A stretch of DNA of 64,000 nt from Prostheceraeus crozeri (taxonomy: Eukaryota; Platyhelminthes; Polycladida; Euryleptidae). The notes under the pieces are model-generated. The model had not been told where the DNA came from. It did no database searches and was given only the letters and a program-made list of their open reading frames with translations. Where the stretch lies: the NCBI GenBank assembly GCA_907163375.1, contig CAJQUW010001409.1:1178001-1242000 (forward strand). The letters run 5' to 3'. Made by a program: the position numbers and the translations under genes. This document shows, one piece after another, positions 48,701 to 60,700 of this stretch (position 1 is the stretch's first letter; each line of letters begins with the position of its first letter).

Positions 48701-51700
48701 TTTTTTTGCGACCATTTTGCAAGGTGTTTTAAGTTAGGAACATTCATCAGTGTTTCACCTGCACGGACTTTGTATACATACAAACAACTAAAGCGAACTT
48801 TAAAGTCCTAATGGAATAAAACTGTAGATATTCTTTTTTAAATAATAAGCTGGAGCGAATAAAAATAAGGTTGAGATAAAACAAATAGTTTAAACGTCAC
48901 TTTCTTACATTGCAGATTCGTGACTTCTCTGGTTACTTCAGTGCTTTGTAACCACTTGGCATGGATTTCAACGGTCGAGCCTGTTGGTACTCTTACTTCG
49001 GCTCATTCCTCTCACGCTTTGACGAAGCAATCCCCTGACTGGCAGGAGCATACACCCTACAACCCTCATTGTGCGCAGATCAACGATCTCTATGGCTTGC
49101 TAGGAAGCCCGGCTCGTTTGTCTCGGACGTTGATTGTTGGAAAAGACTGTGAAATTGTAGAATTTTTTCTGTTTTTGACTTCTTATTTCCTTAGATGTTC
49201 CAAAGTGACTCGACAGTTCGAAGAATTGCCAAAATGTCTACATCCACAAAGTCTTGAATTACTCTACGAAACGAAAAATGAAAACAGCAGATCGAATAAT
49301 TCTACCGTCAATTCAATCTCTGACTTCATCAATACTTCCTCCAATCGACGCGGGATTAATTCTCTAAGGCCGGTGAGTTTATGTGTGGCAGATAATCAAT
49401 TAAACCCTTGAGTCACTAGGGCGTAATTCAAATATGATTCATGGGAATTTGACGTGCTCGTATGTATTTATTTTTGCTTGTGTGAAACAAGTTTGTTTGC
49501 TTAAATGACAATAATTACTATTTTTCTCGTATTCATTAGAATTCAACGATCTTATTGTGACCGAGTTTGTTCGTAAATGTGGTTGAATTTCATGTTTGTT
49601 TAGCTTCGTGCTGATATCAGTAAGGGAAGAGTCCCGAAATCCAATTATCGAAGCTTTTTCCAACAAAGGCTAGACCTAAAGTGACAGCCGAAACGCGATT
49701 TTCTTTTATGTTGTTTGCGAAAGTTGCGCAACTTTTATTCACTCCTTAACGATGGCATTCTGCTTGACTTGCGCAATTAGAATCGATTTTAAGGACTTAT
49801 TTGGTAAGGATATCCGCTGTATCCGTCAGATGTTCAGTAGGTAATTTGCTCATTACCTATTTTCGTAATAATAAAAGTTAGTGTAATGGACTTATAAATA
49901 CTTTCGTTGAAAATTTTCAATATGTTAGTTTTGACGAAAGGCCTTATTGTTTCACCGTTAAGTCGTTCAAGATGCTTTCAAAATAGTGTCAGACTGGTCC
50001 TAAGTCAATCACAAAGCTGCATTTTGCGTACTTCCTACCATTATTTACTAATTAGGGAGCTCAGGAAAATAGTGCGCCATCCACATGTGCAGTCTTCAGC
50101 ATACTCTGAGAAACCATGTGATGTATTGCAACTGTCATTTGCATTAAGTCGATCCTTTCACGCATGCGTGCATGATGATGGATGGCTTCTTTCTGTCTAA
50201 AAAATGAAGCATGTTAATTACTGAGATGCTTCATATAGCATTGTGCTAAATAAACTCACTGTAGAAATAATGTCCATCTATAGTTATAATGGAGATTAAT
50301 CATGAAAGATAGAATATAACATTAGCTGTTCAATGATACATCGCGATTACATAGCTGTATTTGATGCTTCAAACAATGTGAACAAAGGATATTTTAATTT
50401 TCAATCATCACGCGGTCGTGCAATTTTCGCTCTATTATTGTGCTGCACGCTGAAATAATGAAATTCTGTAAAGTTTGTAAAATAAAATAAATTCTGTAAA
50501 GTGTCCTAGAAGTCCCTGTGATATAACGACACTCTAATAAATAATAAAGCTCATGAATGAATGCTACCATAAACTCTACATTTTGATACCGGAAATGCTG
50601 AAGAAAACCAACAAAATAGAAGTTCACTTTTTTGTTTACGTTTTGCAAATTTCCAGAGAATTTCCAAGAGAGTTTCCAAGGAATTTGAGCGCTCTATGTA
50701 ATCCGAGCTTCATATGACACGACTCCTCAATCTGTCTAGTTGGCCAGCAATATAACTGAAAATGTCAGTGCAACGCATAATGCTGCAAGCTGGCATTCAG
50801 GGCAGATTTACAGGTTGATGCATTGGACTATTCTATCTCTCGTATTTACCATACCTTAGTGTAATGATCATGTGACTCTTAACTTATTGACATGGACTGG
50901 CAATCCAGAAATAAGTCATCCAACTCTAGCAGCAATCAGAAAAATCATTGAGAGGAGGGACTTGACTGAAGCTCAAAAACTTCACGGCTCCTTGAAGCTC
51001 TACTCTCTGTCTCTGTACGACATCAGCGCCCTTGATAATGGGGAAAAAATCCTGTGCAGCCCTCAGACTTCAATAAGCTGATCGCACCACTTTTGCAGCT
51101 TGCAGGAGACAGATCGTGGTTTATGTTTTAACACATAAATAAGTGACAATAATATATATAAATATGATTTACTAGTACAAATGAGCTCTAACATCAGTCA
51201 TTTATTCTGAAAATTTTATCATAGCCAGACGACGCGGTTTCTGCCACGAACATCTATTGACGTGATGGAAAAAATGATCAAATTATCTTTTGCCAGTCAG
51301 TCATATCTAATAAATGATTGACAAAAATGCGATCATTTATTCAATTAGAAATCTATCAGCATGTTGCCATTACGAAATATGTGAAGGTCATCCACCATTA
51401 TCCCTTGTGTCATCAGCGGGCATGATATGTAAACAGTCTACTTGGAATAGTGACCTTGAAGTTGTGTAAGAAATGGTAAAATTAAATGTTGCGTAGCAGT
51501 GATGTAATGTCATAGTGGTGGTACCAGTAATTCGCTGATGTTGACGCTTGTCTGCGTTTAAGAATTCGATAATCAGACGTCATGTTTCTACCATCAAAGG
51601 ATTCGATAATTAGTCCTTGTATTTCTATCATCAACTTAAAGGTAGAAATTAGATTTAAATGCGAGTATATCGCCATCAGCCATTAGTCGTAAACCTCGCG

Positions 51701-54700
51701 TTTATGGAGCGTAGATAGACATAATCATCCAAAGAAATTATTCGCCTTACTGACAATAATACTGATCTGAAGCGTCACTTGGTAAAACCTTGTGAAATTA
51801 TCTTTTAATTGACGCTTATGGATGCATCAGTGTATTTTTTGTTAAGGTTGTCACTAAATATCTAAAGAGAATAACCGCCGCATGTAATTATCAAAAATAT
51901 TGACTCCCTTTAATTCCAGAATGAAGGTGGAATGCCGGTGAAGGATGAATCAGGATTATTAATTTCTATGTCATATGTATAAAGTAGTTTGTCTTTTTAT
52001 AATGGGCTGCGTCAGACAATAACTGATTATCAAAAATACAGCGAAAGTGAAAAAAAATAATCAAAAACTCCCCTTTTCAATTTGCAGCCGGTATAATAAA
52101 GTGAAAGTTGAAAGTTTGAGAGACATGCTTTCGGCGTCCAGCGCCTTCAACGGTCGCGGTTTGGAAGGCCATTCAAACATCGACCGTTGAAGTCGCTGGA
52201 CGCCGAAGGTCTGTCTCTTAACCTTTTAACTTTTACTTTAGTACATCGACCTGTAAATTGAAAGGGGAAGTTTATATTATTTTCTTTTTTCTCAGAAAGA
52301 TGATCTCCCGTCACTTGGTCAACTACATTAAGAATACTATTAACTTGTGCGGACCTTAAACTATTGATAACTGTTTCAGGCTACTTTAGATATGATGAAT
52401 TTTTAATATTTGAACTTTTGACTGCTGAAGAGATCAAACGTCAAGGATTCAACCCATGGAGACCCATGGTGTGGTTGGACAGATTGGGCAGATCGCCTGG
52501 GCAGATTTGATATCCATAAATTGAAATTGAATGTTTAAATTAGTATATTTTAATCCTCAATGCAATATGGATTTTGCAGGCCTTCATTAGAGAATCTGCC
52601 ATTATACTTTCTGACAAACTTCATGAAATCAAAAAGCTCATCATGCATGATATTCAACTTCGCAACTTCCATGGTTTTGACATCATGCATTCACAGACTG
52701 GGTAAAAATGGCACTCAGTCAGTGACCTCCGTACTACTCGTAGTGCATCGTATGTCATTTTGATAATTTGTAGACAATGTAGACCACAAGTGATTTTAGT
52801 ATTTGACAACACCTGGAGACTTCGATATTATCTGGTTGTTAAGATGCTGGTAAACGTGTAGGCGTGGATGTCATGTAATTATATGGTAACACTGATATAT
52901 CAGTGGTCATGAACTTTCGATATTGTTAACACTCAATTGTTCAGATTTGATGTCATTGTTGCAAGGAGTTGTTCGCGAATTTTTGATAGTAAAAGAATCA
53001 CGAATCGTCGCTAGATAGACAATGTCGGGTTGAACAATATTTCTTTTAAGTATCGGGTGCTAATTATGTTTATAAATAGCCCTTTCAGGATCTATTATTT
53101 TCCAGGGTTAAAGATACATTTGCTGTAACGATCACGATCTCAGGTCGTGATCGGCATTGTCTTGAATTTCTGAAAAACGTGTCCCATACGTTTAAGAGCG
53201 TGCAACAAGTATTGATTTAGCATACTGTGCTTTCTTGAATTGAAAAGGGTTTAACATTTCATTGATACGAAAGTGAGCGCATTCATGTTTGGTGAGATGC
53301 CGGTACTCTATTCTACTACACTCAATCCGCATTAATTCAAGTCTCGTCACCCTTCGCCGATCATGTAAATCTGAATATTTTTCGAATTTCATTTCTCCTT
53401 CATCAAAATAAATCTCTAATATATTTTAAATTCAAATTTTTTCGCTTACATTGCGCGGATATGCATGCAAGGTTATAAATAGTTGTCATTTAAAGCATAA
53501 TGAATGGATGCTTAATGATGTTGCATATGATGTTGCAATGATGTTGCAATGATGTTTTCCCTTTCTCACTCAACCTGCGGCCTCAAAGCGGTGAAAGGGT
53601 GAAAACGGAGTCGCAATAAGGCTGTGTCGTCTGAAGCTCATGCTTCTTTGGGTTCTACCTTGTCGGAAAGGTTTATTGTCGGCGGTTTGTGACCGTGCTC
53701 CGGCTAACTGGCAGGCTCTGGAATATTATTTATATTTTACTGGTCATTGAATTCATTTATGTTAGATTAATTTTTCATTCTTTTTCTCCACGTTTGTTTA
53801 TTTTAAATGTGTGGTAGGCTTCGGCCGTCCCAATTAACACCACCCCCTGATTTGCGAGATAAGAACAGTCATCAGATGTTTCATGTTGTTGAATCAGGTT
53901 TTTGGGCATGGCACTTATTTGGCTCATTTGTGATCGAACTTCCTTCCACTGCTCTCTTTTGCACTTCCCCATTTGTTGCAGGTTAAGGTGTAACAGATCC
54001 AACGTATTCACGGCATACGGGCGTCAGGTAGTTCGAGGGTCCCGAACCCACTGGTAATGCTTTGGGAGGCAGGCCCGGTCAACTGCTCGAAAAAAAGTGG
54101 TACAGTTCCACTGCCACGGACATGCGTGGGTAGCTTTACTGAGGGGTTTAGCCCGTGTGGCTGTATCCGGTTCATCTGTGGCCTACCTGACTTGTACCCA
54201 TTGTTACGGCAAAGGGGTTCTCATTTGGGTTTCTTCAAGCTTTTGCGACATGAACTGTATAAGTGTCTTTTTTGCGTATTATTTATTGCAGCTTTGTTGC
54301 TAATATTTACGTTTTTCTGATGCCTTCCAAAGTTTCTTGTATCACTTTGTTGTACAATATAATTTTCGTTTATTTGATTGATATTCTATGAGAAATTATG
54401 AAAATGAGAAAGACATACAAGAAACGTAGTCAAGCCGTCAAGCTCAAAACCCCTCTCAGGATCAGCTTCAGCAACGTAAGAGGACTGAGGTCCAATTACG
54501 ACGACATCAACATCTTCCTGCAAGGTAAGTCACCAGATCTTCTAGCCCTGTCGGAAACCAGGTTAGATCCCAGTGTGTCATCAAGCGACGTTACTCCTGA
54601 TGGATACATATTTCACCGGATGGATAAAGCACCTTGTCATGGTCTTGGAGTCTATGCCAAGACAAGCCTTCCCTTGAGAAGGCTTCGTAGCTCAGAGGAT

Positions 54701-57700
54701 CCAAGGCATGAGTATCTTGCCTTCATTGCGCCGCTGCAGAAGACCACTCTTCTTCTATTTTTCCTATACCGCTCTCCATCAACTAATGCTGATATTTTCA
54801 ATGTTCTTTCTGACAAGATCGATTCTCTTCTACAAGAGTATCCCAGCGCTGAAGTTGCCGTTTTTGGTGACTTCAACGTACACAATGTTGACTGGCTTGG
54901 GCACTCACGCACCACCGATCTCTCCGGTCAGGCAGCCCAGGATTTCGCTGTCTCTCACAACCTTAGTCAAATTGTCACTTATCCTACCAGAGTGCCTGAC
55001 CGAGCTGGGATACTGGATATCTCCTTAACCTGTTTCTCACCTCAAATCCAACTTGTTTTTCACACAAGGTTACTTCTCCCCTCGGCACGTCTGATCACTG
55101 TGTTATCACAGTTTCTGGCAAACAAATTTGCTCCACACCGTCTGCACCCTTCCATAGAACAGTTTATCAATTCTCCAAAGCAGACTGGTGTGGCTTCCGC
55201 ACTTTTCTTAGTCAAGTTCAAGCTGAGAATTTGATTCTGAGCGAGAATGTCCACAAGTCGGCGCAAGAACTGACAGAGTGGCTTCAGATAGGGATGTTGG
55301 CCTACATTCCTCACCGTACTTTCCAAATGAAACCCCACTCACAACCTTGGTTTACACCAGAATGTGCAGCTGCAAGTTGCCAGCGTGACTACTTTTTCCA
55401 TAAGTATAAGCGTGACAGTAGCGCTGGCAATCTTGAATTGTACAAAACCGCACGTAGACATTGCAAGGAAACCATACATCAGGCCAAAAGCCGTTACGCT
55501 TTTTTATGTACGGAAATCCATTGCTACCCAAAAGCTTGACTCTAAGGACTTCTGGAGGATTTACAACAGTGTCATCAATAGGAACAAATCCTCCATCCCA
55601 GCACTCCGTCATGCCGAAGTCAGTACTTCTATGGCGACAACCTCAGCAGACAAAGCCGAGCTTCTTTGCAAGGAGTTTGCGAAGAATTCGTCATTAGACG
55701 ATGGAGGTAGAATTCCACCTCCAATTCCCACGCGCACTGATGAGACAGTTAGTCCTCCTTCAGTCACAGTCCGAAACGTCAAAAAGATCATCGCCGGTCT
55801 CGATGGCTCTAAGTCTAGTGGACCAGATGGCATCCCGGTTTCGGTCTTCAAGCATCTCTCACCTGAGCTTTCTCCACTTTTATCTAAACTGTTCAGTAGA
55901 TGTGTATCCACCAGTGAGTTTCCCTCTTGTTGGAAAGTAGCTTCCGTGGTTCCAGTTCCAAAGAAAGGTTCTGACTCATCTCTTCCATCTAGTTACCGTC
56001 CTATCAGCCTGCTTCCAATTGCGGGCAAGATTTTTGAAGCAGTGATTAACCAACACATTGTTAACTTCCTTGAAACTCAGAACCTTCTATCAGAAGAACA
56101 GTATGGCTTCAGGCACTCTCGATCAACTGCAGATCTTCTTTCATATGTCACTGAACATGTGAGTCGTGTCCTTGACCGACAAGGTGAGACGAGATCAGTT
56201 GCCTTGGATATTTCCAAGGCATTCGATAAAGTCTGGCATCAGGGACTCCTTATGAAGCTAAAGTCCTATGGAGTTGCTGATCAACTCCACAAACTTCTTG
56301 CTTCTTTCCTTAGTGACCGGCAGATATCTGTTGTCTTAGATGGACAAAAGTTTTCCACCAAGTTTGTCAATGCAGGAGTTCCTCAAGGGTCAGTTTTGGG
56401 ACCCACTCTTTTTCTGCTGTACATCAACGACCTCCCAGACTGCCTAGTGAGTAAATTGGTGATGTATGCAGATGACACAACACTCTTCAATTCCAATGAT
56501 CGACTCGCTAAAAACACTCAGCAATGTCAGCAGTTATGCGACGCTCTTAATGAAGACTTAGGCAGGGTCTCAGAATGGGGCGCCAATTGGCTTGTTTCCT
56601 TCAATCCTTCAAAAACTCAGAGTATTCTGCACTCACGACTTAAAGGAGATGATGATGATCATAGCATTAAGATGTCAGATAATAGGATCAGAGAACAAGA
56701 TTCCATCTCCTTTCTTGGATTGTCGGTTACGAAAGACTTGTCATGGAAACCGTACATCCAATCCATTAGCAAGCAGGCAGCTCAACGCATTGGTAGTCTC
56801 GATCGTGCCAGCAGCTATCTTTCACCACAGACTGTCTGCTATCTTTACAAGTCCACTATTCGTCCTCTGATGGAGTATTGTTGTCATCTGTGGGCATGCG
56901 CCCCACAAACGCATCTTAACCTCCTTGAACGGGTTGAGAAACGTGTCAAGAATCTCATGGGTGAAAAACATGCTAGCAAGTTGCAGCCGCTCTCCGTCAG
57001 ACGGGATGTTGCTTCACTCAGTCTCTTCTACAGGTACTATTTCGGTAGAAGCAGCTCTGCAGTAAATGAGTGCGTACCCAAACCTAAGATCTTCTCCAGA
57101 AGCACACGCAGAGCTAATGCACTCACATGCTATAATGTGAGCTTAGAACGCGCACGTACTGTGAGTCGCTCGAAAAGCTTTTTTGTTCGCATGGCAGAGC
57201 TTTGGAATCAGCTTCCCCAGACCACTTTCCCTGACCAATGCAATCTTGGTAATTTCAAAAGGCGTGCGAATAGGTTTCTGATGGGGACTGCTTAATCAGA
57301 TTAGAAGATCTGTTTTTTTATTTTATTTATTTAAAATAATACAATTTGTTACTTTTCATTGAGTAACCCCTAGCTTCGTTCATGGCTCATAGCTGTGCTA
57401 GGGGTGAAAATTCAGTAAAAAAAATTTTTATCATCACGTCAAACTCCTTCTACTTTTCATACTACAGTATACAGTAGTTCTTTATGAAGTACAGATCTAC
57501 ACTAAATCTCACAGGCATCGACAGAATTTGATATCGTTAACTAAGTCAGTACTTGTACATAGAAGGAAACCTAACTGTCTGTACATCAGAGTCTAGCATT
57601 CAGAAACAAAATATTGTATCAGAAGACGTTGGCCGACGGACTGACCGGTTTAAATTTATCTCAACAAATGTTCTACCGAATTATGGGGACCAGAAATTCG

Positions 57701-60700
57701 TGGCTGAATGCATCTTAATGGTTTCATGATGCGCGACTCGAGTGGCACTTAATTGCGGTTAGCCGACTTTTCAAAGTCACGTGAATAAAGCAACTCGACA
57801 TTCCAAGGTTTTAGTCGTTCACACAATGTCTGATGCTGATGTGATGTGGACCCTTTCTGTAGGAATGTGACGTATGCAAGTCGATGGGGCGTCGTGTGTC
57901 CTTTCAGCTACTTGAATGATGAATTCTATTCTGCGGCACTTTGAAGATACTGCGTGAATTATTGCAAAATTTATGTGTTATATACATGCTGTGTATGTAT
58001 GGGCCTACTATGTTATGCACAAATGTTGTAATATTAAACTTGCTCTGTAGTCCATATGGTATTAAAGTGTCCATGCTCAGCTTCACTAGCACTCGCAAAC
58101 CACTTTCATAATTCACTCGATAAACCTGCAAGTAATAATAACTACAATATTTCCTTATTGATTAAGCTTTTATCTGCACATGGCATGATCACGAGAAGGA
58201 GGAGTATTTAACAATAGATTTGCAATATAGTATGGATTTCAAGGGCAATGGGAGAAGGATTCTTGAGTGTCTTATGTCATTCCGAGCTTCCCTCAACGAT
58301 AAAAAGCAAGACAGTGGATGTGAGTTCCTGTTTCAAGCATTTTTGTTCAAGTCGTAAATGAAGACGCGGTTTTTCATCTGACTTTGTCCAGCTAAGGCAA
58401 TATGATCAATGCGGTCGAGTTTGTTGAATTAGTGCTGACTGATGTCACACATCGCAGTATGGCAGTAGTAAGATATATTACGAAACACCATAATTTGATA
58501 ACTTTTTCAAACAATAGAATCTGAATTTCTGTTATAAAAAAGAGAAAAGACTTACAATACTTTTATTACAATTCAGACACTTGCGGAGTCCATGACAGAT
58601 CGTATGAGAAAAACATACATTTATCAATGTGATGATAATGTCGTACAAACTTCCATTTTCTTTTTTTAATTTTCAGAGCGGTGAGGACTATGATGGACCT
58701 AAAACCTCCATTGATAGCGGGATGGCATCAACTGAAGATATCCCAGCAATCCTGCAGATTAATCCGAAGTCTCCGGGTGAAATAAGCAACGACTCAGCAG
58801 AAAGTCCAGGACTGTCGAAAACTCTTCAGAATTCTCCGTGAGCATAACAATGCGATTTATTGAACGTAAATTTGTGCAGTTACTTGTGATGACTAGGAAA
58901 CATAATAAAAATAATTATAATAAAATAAAATAATACATAATAACATAATTAAAATAATTTTCACATCTCAAGGTATTTACTTGCGCAATACTGACTGTAC
59001 ATCATCACAGTGTACCTGTGTAACCTCTGTCTTAGGACATAGCACTGTATTGGATGCTGACTTACCTCAGTCAGTTTTGATGATTATTATCAATGTTACA
59101 TAAAAAAGTAAGAAAAGCGTAGATGTCGCGATGTCAAGGACGTTCATAGTGAATTATATCATATGATTAATTCTGAAAAGATGTTAGGAAAGAATCGGGG
59201 TATGATTCCAAACAATGGCTCCTTAACATTTATGTAATCAAAATGACTGGTATTTGAGTTTAGATTTGAATTTGAAATTTTTTTGATATGATTCTTAGGT
59301 AAGAATCAGGGAAAATATATGTCATCAGGATTTCCAGATATTCTAAACTTTAGGATGGATTTATGACTCAAATGAGAAATCAAGAACCAGTTTTAAAAGA
59401 AGTTATCTATCAGTTGCAGGGAATGTTTTTTGCACATGATAGACTGATGTTCAAAGGGAGAGGTGCTTTTCACTATTTGAATGTCGTAGGGTGAAACATC
59501 AGCTGGATAAAAGCAAAACATTTCCAATGATTGATACAATTGTGCATGAAGATAATAGATTGCACATCATCTTATATCCGGCGCTATTGCAAAGTTCTAA
59601 TATCGTCCTAAACGACATTTTGATCATAATGAAGTTGTATATTTCCATAATCTTAATATAAATTAAGCTCCATCGATCACACTAAGCAAATTGTCGCAGG
59701 CGCACTTGAACTCTTGGCGTATGATTTTTTGTTCTTTGTGACAGTGAAGGAACATGACTCTCGTGATCATTTATATTTTTGTTGGCAAATATGAATAAAA
59801 AAGTTATTGTTTGAGGATTGAAAGCATGCCATGTATATGGGGTCTTTTTCATTAATCTCTTTTTCCTATAATCTCTTTGTCAACAAAATTGAAATTTATC
59901 ATGGATCAAGTGATTAGATGACTTCAGCAGTCAGATAGCATCCCAAACTTAGTGGTGGGTGTTCTCATATATTTCATAGATCGACAAGCACTATTTTTGA
60001 AATTTTATTTAACACCCACCACTAAGTTTGGGATGCTATCTGACTGCTGACTGTTAGAACTGCCCAGGAGTTCTCTAAACAAGAGTTTATCAAACCTCAT
60101 GTCGGTCTGAAAGTTCCCAGGTGTTGATCGCTCATATCCTGCTGTTAGTGACATTTACATCCCAACAGATATGCTTCATGTTTTGCCATTCACTGTTTTC
60201 GACTGAAAGTGTAGTAACCGTTTTCCGAGACAGAAAGGCAGAAGGGCCATAATGGTCATGAAATGGCAATCAAACATGAAGTTGGCTAACATGGAGGATT
60301 TTGGAGGTTCGTAGTTGGCAGAGTCACGCGAATAAATGCTATGTTGTACTCCAAGATAATGTCCTAAGAGCGGACAGTTTTAATTCGGATTACGTAAGTG
60401 TCCCTTTTAGTAATGCGTGCATAATACGCATGATCTGGTTATACCGAGCACTTGATTTTATGAACGAACAGATTTTAAGTTTGTTATATCTGATAGCTTG
60501 TTGCAACTGAATTATATAGTATTTTGACATTAGCGGTGGGTATACCGGATAGGATTCATCACTGCGAGAATGAGATCCAAGTCAATCCGGAAAATTACTA
60601 TTTTTATTGCAAATGCGCTTCGGAAAGACAACTGTATGTGAACACGTCAATCATTTGAACTTCAGTTTCGAAATTGAAGGAATCATGTACATCGCGTGCA

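Larger units (their letters stand above)
53554..57430 (+). mobile_element. young LINE (LINE-C, CR1/Jockey-like) in FNIP intron, sense strand
   Basis: A leader of about 0.8 kb without an ORF1, then one long ORF2, an AT-rich 3' UTR and a stem-loop near the 3' end. The left edge is put just after a small GATGTTGCA tandem repeat (53,517-53,553); both edges are approximate. Only two frameshifts disrupt 2.9 kb of coding sequence, so the insertion is recent. Confidence 0.8.
49373..58676 (+). other. 9.3-kb FNIP intron with LINE and foldback insertions
   Basis: Bounded by GTGAGT and TTTTCAG, phase 0 at both sides. It contains a foldback (52,067-52,271), the LINE-C element (about 53,554-57,430) and a small GATCACGA/TCGTGATC hairpin near 53,130. 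An open stretch after a TTTCAG at 52,379 has the wrong phase to be an exon of this gene. Confidence 0.7.

Noticed and set aside
52380-52510. Open stretch after a TTTCAG acceptor as an extra FNIP exon
   Set aside because: In the required phase 0 it meets a stop after eight codons, and it ends in TGA without a donor.
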